6,334 nucleotides of DNA from Candidatus Zixiibacteriota bacterium (GTDB taxonomy: Bacteria; Zixibacteria; MSB-5A5; GN15; PGXB01): the NCBI GenBank assembly GCA_020345705.1, contig CP070766.1, positions 88,631 to 94,964 of the forward strand, given 5' to 3'. A model generated the notes under the pieces. It was not told the DNA's origin. It made no database searches and worked only from the letters and a program-made list of their open reading frames with translations. Both the position numbers and the translations under genes were made by a program. Of the stretch, positions 1 through 5,854 are shown in pieces; position 1 is the first letter of the stretch, and each line of letters opens with the position of its first letter.

Positions 1-2
1 CC

Positions 3-431
3 TATATTGATTACGATGCAGACTTAGGAGAAGCCGATAAGAACATTAGGTTCTTTGTCTACGACGTCCACAATACCAGAACGGACAAGAAGTTCAAGCT
101 TGTCTCTGCCGTGACTTATCTGTGTGAGAAATCAGGGATTAGCATTAGCGAAGAAAGAATTGAATTTGTGCAGATAGTTCGGCCGGACGACGGTCGCCGC
201 TACCACCTGGACTTCAGGGACTACCAGTCACCCGATACTCTGATGAAGCTGATTAATCCGCCATACTTATTCAGTGTGAATTGCTACGATCAATATACCA
301 ATCTGATGAACAAACTGGGCAATGTTTTTGAGGATCGCTGCCTGGCGGGATATTTCCTGTCGGAATTCAACAGGAGCTGCGTTTCCAGATATCGCACACG
401 CGAGCGCTGTCGGAGTTACTCTTACGAATAA
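3..431 (+). CDS. C-terminal part of an unrecognised protein (5' end outside the window)
   Basis: An open frame enters from the left edge and runs to a TAA stop, giving about 142 residues with no in-frame ATG or convincing ribosome binding site. A GTG at 111 is the first possible start inside the window, but the coding sense continues unbroken upstream (YIDYDADLGEADKN...), so I treat this as a truncated 3' end. The protein is soluble-looking and mixed in charge, with no membrane segment. It has aromatic/Asp-rich stretches (RYHLDFRDYQSPD, then PPYLFSVNCYDQY) and a short basic tail with two cysteines (SCVSRYRTRERCRS). I do not recognise the family. The gene converges on the lipoprotein gene at 443-1123 across 11 bp, and no convincing terminator lies between them. 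The basic tail could be native or could follow an old frameshift; the sequence does not decide. Confidence 0.6.
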   Translation, partial: YIDYDADLGEADKNIRFFVYDVHNTRTDKKFKLVSAVTYLCEKSGISISEERIEFVQIVRPDDGRRYHLDFRDYQSPDTLMKLINPPYLFSVNCYDQYTNLMNKLGNVFEDRCLAGYFLSEFNRSCVSRYRTRERCRSYSYE

Positions 432-442
432 GAACATCCGCC

Positions 443-1123
443 TCAGCGGCTCACGCTCGGCTGCTTCGGAGAGGGACTGTCAATCAGCTTGATGCCGGCT
501 TGATGACCGGGCGCCGGGGCGGGCGGTTCGGATATCTGCCAGTTGCGCGGGTCGGCCGGGTCACCGTCGGTGTAGGTCAGCCGCCAGTAGAACTCCAGAG
601 GATAGAAACCGGACCAGTCGGGCGTCCAGTAATCGATATAACCGTATATGTCATATATGTCCGACGACTGACGGGTCATGTCGAGCTGAAAGGACGACAG
701 GTAAAAAATCCAACCGTCATTATACCCGAATTGCTGGTCAATATATTCTAAAACAAGCGGATCGGAATAGTAGTGCAGGGCAGCGATAGCGAGGTATTCG
801 TTGGGATCACACTGTGACATCAGAACCGTGTCCGTGACGACGGTCGTGTCGTAGTGGTGCTGGACTATTGTGACGGTGTCATAGACATACTCCACCTGAA
901 CCACAGTATCGAACAGGAATATGGTATCGGTGGCATAAATCGTAACCGAGTCACCGATGAAAACGGTGTCAATCTTTATGACGGTGTCGGGCGGCAGTTC
1001 GACATACACAATGTCATGCACGTATTCGGTCGATTCGACGATTTTCTCTTTTTCGCATCCCCCTATAATCAGGAATGCTATTATGACCGAAAGAATGATT
1101 CCGGCGATAAATATCCTTACCAT
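443..1123 (-). CDS. Small lipoprotein with an Asp-Thr-Val-rich stalk
   Basis: This encodes 226 residues, probably an envelope lipoprotein. The frame stays open upstream to 1225, but I choose the ATG at 1123-1121 because AAGGAG sits 6 nt before it and the protein then begins with a standard lipoprotein signal: MVR, a hydrophobic run (residues 4-20) and lipobox IIGG-Cys23 followed by Glu. Residues 46-100 carry eight D-[TS]-[VIT] motifs (Asp at 46, 52, 58, 66, 72, 82, 92, 98). All gaps are even numbers, as expected for an extended beta strand with the Asp residues on one face. Residues about 104-195 form an aromatic-rich domain (many Tyr, Trp, Phe), and the tail is Pro-rich (EPPAPAPG, PSPKQPSVSR). 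Short lipoproteins with DTV stretches after the anchor Cys occur in Bacteroidota-like and candidate-phylum genomes, generally without known function; I cannot name this one. It is divergent from the big gene at 1811. Confidence 0.85.
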   Translation of the reverse strand: MVRIFIAGIILSVIIAFLIIGGCEKEKIVESTEYVHDIVYVELPPDTVIKIDTVFIGDSVTIYATDTIFLFDTVVQVEYVYDTVTIVQHHYDTTVVTDTVLMSQCDPNEYLAIAALHYYSDPLVLEYIDQQFGYNDGWIFYLSSFQLDMTRQSSDIYDIYGYIDYWTPDWSGFYPLEFYWRLTYTDGDPADPRNWQISEPPAPAPGHQAGIKLIDSPSPKQPSVSR

Positions 1124-1129
1124 AATTAT

Positions 1130-1135
1130 CTCCTT
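1130..1135 (-). promoter_or_regulatory. Ribosome binding site that fixes the lipoprotein start
   Basis: On the minus strand AAGGAG is followed by a 6-nt spacer (ATAATT) and ATG. This is a near-ideal Shine-Dalgarno arrangement. It supports the internal ATG over the longer open frame, whose extra 34 residues would bury the lipoprotein signal. Confidence 0.85.
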
Positions 1136-1424
1136 TTGAGTATGCAAAACTGCTCTGCTTTCGATAGCGCAAAAATCAAGCCGGGTCCGGTCTGAACGCC
1201 CGTATTCCGATAAGTGACTGTCCAATATATGGTTGAGCTGTTCTCCAAGCCGGCGGGACTATGGCAAATCTGCATCACTATTTCACACATAGCTGCAAAA
1301 AGACCGTAGCCACAGGATACCCCTCCGTCGGGCCATTACCTGAGGCGAAGGCGGGAGGCCGGTGGATTCCAGACTCCGGATCATCGACCTTGGGCGGCGA
1401 TTCCGTATCAGTGGGTCTGTACCG

Positions 1425-1453
1425 GAAACAAAATGTCGACAGATTCGTATAGT
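1425..1453 (+). promoter_or_regulatory. Weak sigma-70-like promoter candidate upstream of the big gene
   Basis: GAAACA (three of six matches to TTGACA) is separated by 17 nt from TATAGT (five of six matches to TATAAT). Transcription would begin near 1460 and give a leader of about 350 nt that includes the micro-ORF and the inverted repeats before 1811. The -35 match is poor and the organism's promoter preference is unknown, so this is only a candidate. Confidence 0.22.
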
Positions 1454-1664
1454 AAATCACGTTATTCTGTTTTGTTGAGTTGACAGTCTGCTGAGGAGGC
1501 GGATAGGTGGTGTGGATCTGTGGCAGTCGGTACTGTCAAATTGCAGGCGAAGATTTCTCATTGTAGATTCTTCGTGGGCTTTCCGCCAGTTGCTGGAGAT
1601 GCGATGCCGGGTGTTATTGGCGAAGCTCAAAGTCAATATCAGGACACCTACATCACCTGCAAAT

Positions 1665-1759
1665 ATCCATCACCATTGACGATGGATTTCCGGATGGCAG
1701 GGTCGTTCATCCGGCAGACTGCTTGTTAACAAAGTGCCCGAGGCCGGCTTACGGGCCAC
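1665..1759. repeat. Cluster of four inverted repeats upstream of the big gene
   Basis: Four inverted repeats follow each other within 95 bp. ATCCATC/GATGGAT (1665-1671 and 1681-1687) is a perfect 7-bp stem with a 9-nt loop. CCGGATG/CATCCGG (1690-1696 and 1708-1714) is a perfect 7-bp stem with an 11-nt loop. TTGTTAACAA (1723-1732) is a perfect palindrome. GTGCCCG/CGGGCCAC (1734-1740 and 1752-1759) is a 7-bp stem with one bulged C. None is followed by a T run, so they are not ordinary terminators. They end 51 bp before the GTG start and could be an RNA leader structure or protein-binding sites. Confidence 0.45.
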
Positions 1760-1799
1760 AGAAAGAAATTTGGTTATAGAACTTCTGTAATTTTCAATT

Positions 1800-1808
1800 G
1801 GAAGGAAG
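1800..1808 (+). promoter_or_regulatory. Ribosome binding site for the GTG start at 1811
   Basis: The purine run GGAAGGAAG lies immediately upstream of the GTG. AAGGA is 4 nt from the start codon. Together with the signal peptide that begins at this GTG, it fixes the start of the large secreted protein. Confidence 0.75.
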
Positions 1809-1810
1809 TC

Positions 1811-4800
1811 GTGAAAAAAGTTGTTGGTACTATTTTCATCACTCTGATAGTAGTCTTTCAGGTTTCGGCGAACGACAGGAATGCCTCTGCCGGACGCTTT
1901 GAGCGAGCAAAGAGCGTCAACGTGTCGTGCGCTTCAGGTGTTCACATTCCATTCATAGCCAATCGTGGGCAGCTCGATGCAAGTGTTGAGTTCTACGCTC
2001 CTACTTTTGCCGGAGATGTTTACATAATCAACGGCGGGACGATTGTTTACTCTCTTCCGAGCAGGGAAGACGGTCGCCCCGGTAGGCGGCTCTCACTCAG
2101 AGAAGAATTCGTCGACAGTCACGCGGGCCGCATAAGAGGTGAGAGTCAAACCGCGGCCAGGGTCAGCTACTTATTGGGAAGCGACCCAATGGCATGGGCC
2201 GAGGGCGTTCCCACTTTTGAATCTGTGAATTTCGGTGAAATATATACCGGGATAGATCTGAAACTCAGAGCGTACAGCAGTAATATCGAAAAAATATTCT
2301 ATATCGAACCGGGAGCAAGACCGGAGATGATCAGGGTGATGCTGCACGGAGCCGACTATCTTTGTGTTAACGATGCCGGTGAACTTGAGATTATAGCGGA
2401 ATCAGGAACGGTATCCTATACGAAGCCGATAGCCTATCAGGACATCGCCGGAGAGAGAAAGTATGTCGATGTGAGCTATAGGATAGAGAACGACCAATAT
2501 GGTTTTCAGGTCGGCAGTTATGACGGCGATGAAGCGCTTGTAATCGACCCGCTTCTGGCTTCGAGTTATTTTGGCGGCAGCGGCGCCGAAGGAAACGCTG
2601 CGGGAGATGAGATATTCGGTGATCTGGATATGACAATCGGTGGTGACGGTATTGTCTATGTGACGGGATTGACCGAGTCCACCGATTTTCCGACAACAGC
2701 CGGTGCCTATGAAGAAGATTACGTGGGCAACCTGGATGTGTTCATTTTGAAATTCGATCCGAACCTTTCCACGCTGCTGGCGGCAACCTACCTGGGTGGA
2801 AGTGGAAATGAACGATTCTACTACGCAGAAGCAATCGCCATCGATGAATCCGGGTATATTTACGTGTCAGGCACTACCGAGTCTTCAGATTTCCCGACGA
2901 CTCCCGGTGCGTACAACAGATTCATATCCGGCGCAGAAGATATCTTTGTGTCCAGGCTTTCCGCTGATCTGACGACCCTCGAGGCATCAACATACCTCGG
3001 CGGAAGCAGCACGGACGCCAGAGCCTCCATAGCTCTTGATGAAAGCGGCAATGTATTTGTCGCCGGCATTACTTATTCGACTAACTTTCCCTACTCGGAC
3101 GCTGCCTTCGATAAATACTATGCCGGCACCTGTGACTTTTTCATTTCAAAATTCGACGCCATTCTTTCGACTCTTCTGGCCTCGACATATTTGGGTGAGG
3201 CTTATCGGGAAGATTACCCCAGTATTTGCATTGACAACAGCGGCAATGTTGTCATATCAGGTGCAACCGGTTCGGAAAATTATCCGGTCACACCCAACGC
3301 CTACGATACGAGCTTTAACGGCCCTTTCACACACGGTCTCTGGGATCTGGACGTTTGCGTTTCCAAGCTGGATAATAACTTGTCAACGATGCTTGCTTCT
3401 ACATTCATTGGTGGAGATGGTTATGAAAGCGGTCTGAATTTGACGCAGGATTGGGGTGGCAACATATTTGTTGCCGGTCATACATCGGATGCCAACTATC
3501 CAGTCACCGACGGCGCGCTTGACCAGGAATTCAGCGGTGATGAATATTTCATTTCAAAACTTGACGGCGACTTGACGACACTCTTGGCGTCTACTTTTGC
3601 CACACCGGAAAACACCGGCCTGGGCGCTATCTGGCATTTGACAACTGACAATAACGGTTATATATACTATACCGGTTTTACATCTGCAGACGACCTTCTG
3701 ACGACCATCAATGCATACGACAACTCCTTCAACGGAGGGCAGTGGGACTGCTACCTCACAAAAATCGACAATAACCTGGCGGAAGTCGTCTATTCAACTT
3801 ACTTTGGTAGCAGCGGAGACGAGGGTGGTGCTTCCGTGGCCATTAACGAATCAGGTGAGGCCTACGTGGCCGGTTGCACGAATTCCTCGTCCTATTTCCC
3901 CATCATGCCCGGGGCCTATGATACCGATTACAACGGCGGCGCCAGTGATGCGTTCATGGCGAAGTTCAGTTTATTTCAGTTCACACATATTACGGAAGGC
4001 CCGCAGGCAAATACCGAGTTTTGTATGGGAGCGAACTGGGTTGACTACGATAATGATGATTATCCTGACCTGTTTGTTACGGTACTGTATGGCTCCAATC
4101 GTCTGTTTCACAATAACGGCGACGGGGGTTTTGCATCCGTTACGGGAGACGTTATTGTCAGTGAAGGTTCCTCTACTTCCAGTAGCTGGGGTGATTTCGA
4201 TAATGACGGAGACATAGACGCCTACGTAGCTAACGGACTGCATGAAGAGGCCACGAATTACTACTATCTGAATAACGGAGATGGCAGCTTCACCAAAAAC
4301 ACCGAGGAGATTGTCGCTACAGAATCCTTCAGTTCCGTATACTCAGGCTGCGCCGACTACAACAACGACGGTATTCTTGATATCTTCGCTACTTCCTGGA
4401 TGTTCTCAGGGCCCAGCTGTGATCAGCTATATCAGGGGCAGGGCGAAGGTCAATTCATAAAGATAACCGAGGGCAACCTTGTCACCGATACCACCGCCTC
4501 CGGGGGAATTATCTGGACAGATTATGATGACGACAACGATCTGGATTTGATGATATCCAAACCCGGCGCAGACAACGTGATCTACAGGAATGACGGCGGC
4601 GCTTTTGCGAAAGTCACCGGTATTAATTTTCTCCTGGAATCGGGAACCGATCAAAACTGGGCCGACTATGACAACGACGGTGACCTGGATTTGTATATCG
4701 CCAAATGGAACGGAGATAATAACGCTCTTTATGAAAACCTCGGTAGCGGTGTCTATTCCAAAATCGGCGGGCAGAGCATTGTTACCGACGGAGACTGGGC

Positions 4801-5551
4801 GACCGGTTCTTGCTGGGGGGATTTCGACAATGACGGCGATCTTGATATGTTTGTGGTCAACGACAATAGCGGAGAAGACAGGCCGGACCATTTCTATATC
4901 AATGATGGGTCCGGAAACTTCACTTCTCTGGTTGACAGCGAATATGTAGATTTGCCCGGCGGCTTTTCGTGCAAAGTAAGCGCTGCCGATTACGACCGCG
5001 ATGGTGCGCTCGACATATATCTGGTAAACTGGTATGAGGGGGAGCCGAACTGCTTTTATAGAAACAATGGAAATGCAAATAGCTGGGTTCTGATAAGGCC
5101 GGTCGGGACAAACTCCAATCGTTCCGCAATCGGGACGAAGATCCGGATTCTGGCGACAATCGACGGCAGCCCCGTATGGCAGTTGCGAGAGTTCACCGGT
5201 CGCACCGGGTCGCGAACCGAAAACTCCTGTGAAGTTCATTTCGGTTTAGGTGACGCCGCCATTATTGATTCGATAAGGATCGAATGGCCCAGCGGGATGG
5301 TAGACGTACATACCGACGTGGCCGTTAATCAATTTATAACGTATACTGAAACGCTTTGCGGCGACGCCGACGGCTCCGAAGCGGTAAACCTGCTTGACGT
5401 GTCCTTTATAATAAACTACCTGTACAAGAACGGTCCGGCCCCGGAGCCTGAAGCCGCCGCCGACGCCGATGGAAGCGGGGTCATCAACCTCCTGGACGTG
5501 ACGCACCTGATAAACTACCTGTACAAGAACGGCCCGGACCCGGTCTGCTGA
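1811..5551 (+). CDS. Giant secreted protein: SBBP repeats, FG-GAP repeats, ASPIC/UnbV and dockerin-like end
   Basis: This encodes 1246 residues, exported and probably extracellular or surface-held; its exact role is unknown. Residues 1-20 are a Sec signal peptide (MKK, hydrophobic core, likely cleavage after VSA). Residues about 46-247 match the N-terminal domain that precedes SBBP repeats (FIANRGQ motif at 48-54, ALVIDP at 242-247; catalogued from memory as DUF7948). Residues about 249-719 hold seven SBBP beta-propeller repeats. Residues about 723-1088 hold seven FG-GAP/VCBS repeats with Asp-rich calcium loops. Residues about 1090-1162 are an ASPIC/UnbV domain (SNRSAIGTK, EVHFGLGDA, EWPSG), as in CRTAC1-like proteins. 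Residues 1183-1246 are a duplicated dockerin-like calcium module bounded by Cys1183 and Cys1246. No transmembrane anchor, lipobox, LPXTG motif or catalytic site is seen. A GTG start with a purine-rich binding site precedes it and a terminator follows 38 bp after the stop, so it is probably monocistronic. A scaffold or binding role is an inference from the domains. Confidence 0.96.
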   Translation: MKKVVGTIFITLIVVFQVSANDRNASAGRFERAKSVNVSCASGVHIPFIANRGQLDASVEFYAPTFAGDVYIINGGTIVYSLPSREDGRPGRRLSLREEFVDSHAGRIRGESQTAARVSYLLGSDPMAWAEGVPTFESVNFGEIYTGIDLKLRAYSSNIEKIFYIEPGARPEMIRVMLHGADYLCVNDAGELEIIAESGTVSYTKPIAYQDIAGERKYVDVSYRIENDQYGFQVGSYDGDEALVIDPLLASSYFGGSGAEGNAAGDEIFGDLDMTIGGDGIVYVTGLTESTDFPTTAGAYEEDYVGNLDVFILKFDPNLSTLLAATYLGGSGNERFYYAEAIAIDESGYIYVSGTTESSDFPTTPGAYNRFISGAEDIFVSRLSADLTTLEASTYLGGSSTDARASIALDESGNVFVAGITYSTNFPYSDAAFDKYYAGTCDFFISKFDAILSTLLASTYLGEAYREDYPSICIDNSGNVVISGATGSENYPVTPNAYDTSFNGPFTHGLWDLDVCVSKLDNNLSTMLASTFIGGDGYESGLNLTQDWGGNIFVAGHTSDANYPVTDGALDQEFSGDEYFISKLDGDLTTLLASTFATPENTGLGAIWHLTTDNNGYIYYTGFTSADDLLTTINAYDNSFNGGQWDCYLTKIDNNLAEVVYSTYFGSSGDEGGASVAINESGEAYVAGCTNSSSYFPIMPGAYDTDYNGGASDAFMAKFSLFQFTHITEGPQANTEFCMGANWVDYDNDDYPDLFVTVLYGSNRLFHNNGDGGFASVTGDVIVSEGSSTSSSWGDFDNDGDIDAYVANGLHEEATNYYYLNNGDGSFTKNTEEIVATESFSSVYSGCADYNNDGILDIFATSWMFSGPSCDQLYQGQGEGQFIKITEGNLVTDTTASGGIIWTDYDDDNDLDLMISKPGADNVIYRNDGGAFAKVTGINFLLESGTDQNWADYDNDGDLDLYIAKWNGDNNALYENLGSGVYSKIGGQSIVTDGDWATGSCWGDFDNDGDLDMFVVNDNSGEDRPDHFYINDGSGNFTSLVDSEYVDLPGGFSCKVSAADYDRDGALDIYLVNWYEGEPNCFYRNNGNANSWVLIRPVGTNSNRSAIGTKIRILATIDGSPVWQLREFTGRTGSRTENSCEVHFGLGDAAIIDSIRIEWPSGMVDVHTDVAVNQFITYTETLCGDADGSEAVNLLDVSFIINYLYKNGPAPEPEAAADADGSGVINLLDVTHLINYLYKNGPDPVC
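2555..3967 (+). repeat. Seven SBBP repeats inside the big protein (residues 249-719)
   Basis: Two landmarks recur seven times each. The G-x-[IVA]-[YFV]-[VIY]-x-G-x-T landmark begins at residues 280, 348, 413, 478, 550, 616 and 682, spaced 65-72 residues. In most copies it is followed by a FP-type turn and GAY or NAY. The STYLGG-type strand begins at 251, 325, 393, 458, 530, 594 and 662. Seven copies suit a closed seven-bladed propeller. Blade 6 has lost the FP motif (DDLLTTINAY) and its STFATP strand lacks the Gly pair, so it is the most divergent unit. Fold and blade count are inferences from the periodicity. Confidence 0.85.
3977..5074 (+). repeat. Seven FG-GAP/VCBS calcium-loop repeats (residues 723-1088)
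   Basis: Seven copies of the D-[YF]-[DN]-x-[DN]-x-x-x-D calcium loop begin at residues 745, 795, 849, 904, 952, 1004 and 1060, spaced 48-56 residues. Most follow a W-x-D or A-D lead-in and precede a hydrophobic strand such as LYIAKWN or MFVVND. A YxNNGDGSF-type turn comes between loops. This is the pattern of integrin-alpha-like FG-GAP propellers and of the CRTAC1/ASPIC family. The fourth loop (DYDDDNDLD) has Asn where the others mostly have Gly. Confidence 0.9.
5357..5548 (+). repeat. Duplicated dockerin-like calcium module at the C-terminus
   Basis: Two 33-residue-offset units, starting GDADGSEAVNLLDV (1184) and ADADGSGVINLLDV (1217), each carry the D-x-D-G-S-x-x-x-N-x-x-D calcium loop, then a helix and an INYLYKNGP end. 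This is the type I dockerin pattern. At DNA level 23 nt at 5411-5433 are identical to 5510-5532, exactly 99 nt apart. Cys1183 and Cys1246 bracket the module and may form a disulfide. In cellulosomes dockerins bind cohesins; in other lineages this kind of tail is common on secreted proteins with no known partner. Confidence 0.85.
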
Positions 5552-5588
5552 CTGGATAGGAAGAAGTCAAGTGGTTCATATTACATGG

Positions 5589-5620
5589 CGCGAGGGCGCC
5601 AAAAGGCCCTTGCGTTTCTT
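5589..5620 (+). terminator. Rho-independent terminator after the big gene
   Basis: CGCGAGGGCGCC (5589-5600) pairs with GGCCCTTGCG (5605-5614) around an AAAA loop, with one G-T wobble and one or two bulged bases. The T-rich tail TTTCTT follows directly. It lies 38 bp after the TGA at 5551 and 35 bp before the tRNA, so it should separate the two transcripts. Confidence 0.8.
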
Positions 5621-5655
5621 AATTCAATAATTTAAGTTATTTCCGCGCAAGCATT

Positions 5656-5741
5656 GCCGGAGTGGTGGAATGGTAGACACCAGGGACTTAAAATCCCTTG
5701 AGCCTTCCTGGCTCGTGCCGGTTCGAGTCCGGCCTCCGGCA
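5656..5741 (+). tRNA. tRNA-Leu (anticodon TAA)
   Basis: This is a complete class II tRNA of 86 nt that reads UUA codons. The acceptor stem GCCGGAG (5656-5662) pairs perfectly with CTCCGGC (5734-5740), with discriminator A at 5741. The anticodon stem AGGGA/TCCCT (5682-5686 and 5694-5698) encloses loop CTTAAAA with TAA at 5689-5691. The long variable arm GAGCC-TTCCT-GGCTC (5700-5714) is typical of Leu. The T stem GCCGG/CCGGC (5717-5721 and 5729-5733) encloses TTCGAGT. The 3' CCA is not encoded (the gene continues CTTTT), so it must be added by nucleotidyltransferase. A short T run follows but there is no clear terminator hairpin directly after it. Confidence 0.97.
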
Positions 5742-5775
5742 CTTTTCATTCGGGCGGCCTCTGCAGTGACACGCT

Positions 5776-5811
5776 CGGAGGTATTTCCCACGATTGAAAT
5801 AATAGTCTCCG
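5776..5811. repeat. Nested stem-loop between tRNA-Leu and the convergent wbpB-like gene
   Basis: An outer stem CGGAG/CTCCG (5776-5780 and 5807-5811) encloses an inner stem TATTTC/GAAATA (5782-5787 and 5796-5801) with an 8-nt loop; the two are separated by an asymmetric internal loop. It lies in the 113-bp gap between the convergent tRNA and protein gene. It could slow or end transcription from either side, but no T run follows on either strand, so I do not call it a terminator. Confidence 0.35.
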
Positions 5812-5854
5812 TAAGTCGCAGAAGATTAAATAATTACATGACTAATATCGAGCA

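Larger units (their letters stand above)
1124..1810. other. 687-bp gene-free region between divergent genes
   Basis: No convincing gene was found on either strand. Frames at 1261-1452 and 1520-1729 (plus) and 1278-1460 (minus) lack good ribosome binding sites and give low-complexity, Pro/Gly-rich translations without any recognisable domain. A short GTG-started frame (1507-1566) does have GAGGAGG 7 nt upstream and is treated as a finding. The left end (1124-1260) is the upstream region of the lipoprotein gene and the right end (about 1660-1810) the leader of the big secreted protein, with clustered inverted repeats. The middle may be decayed coding sequence or an intergenic repeat family, which cannot be judged from one copy. 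Confidence 0.6.

Noticed and set aside
438..449. CCGC-CTCA-GCGG hairpin between the two convergent genes as a shared terminator
   Set aside because: The stem is only 4 bp, it contains the lipoprotein stop codon in its loop, and no T run follows on the plus strand.
1328..1380. Resemblance to a widespread dispersed repeat containing GGCGAAGGCGGGA and GGATTCCAG
   Set aside because: The match is fragmentary, lacks the paired inverted arm, and there is no second copy in the window.
1480..1509. A perfect TTGACA (1480-1485) as the -35 of a promoter for the big gene
   Set aside because: At 16-18 nt spacing no acceptable -10 hexamer follows; the sequence there is GC-rich and purine-rich.
1520..1729. 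69-codon plus-strand frame before the big gene
   Set aside because: The GTG start is 20 nt from the nearest ribosome-binding-like sequence, the translation has no recognisable domain, and the frame overlaps the inverted repeat cluster.
1775..1780. TATAGA close to the big gene as a -10 box
   Set aside because: The matching -35 position reads CGGGCC, and no sigma-70 or Bacteroidota-type promoter pattern fits.
4427..5239. A 270-codon open frame on the minus strand opposite the FG-GAP repeats
   Set aside because: It lies wholly inside the well-supported secreted-protein gene, has no ribosome binding site or recognisable domain, and its openness follows from the repetitive Asp/Gly/Asn codons on the other strand.
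5656..5741. tRNA-Leu as an attachment site for an integrated element
   Set aside because: No integrase gene and no repeated copy of the tRNA 3' end are visible in the window.
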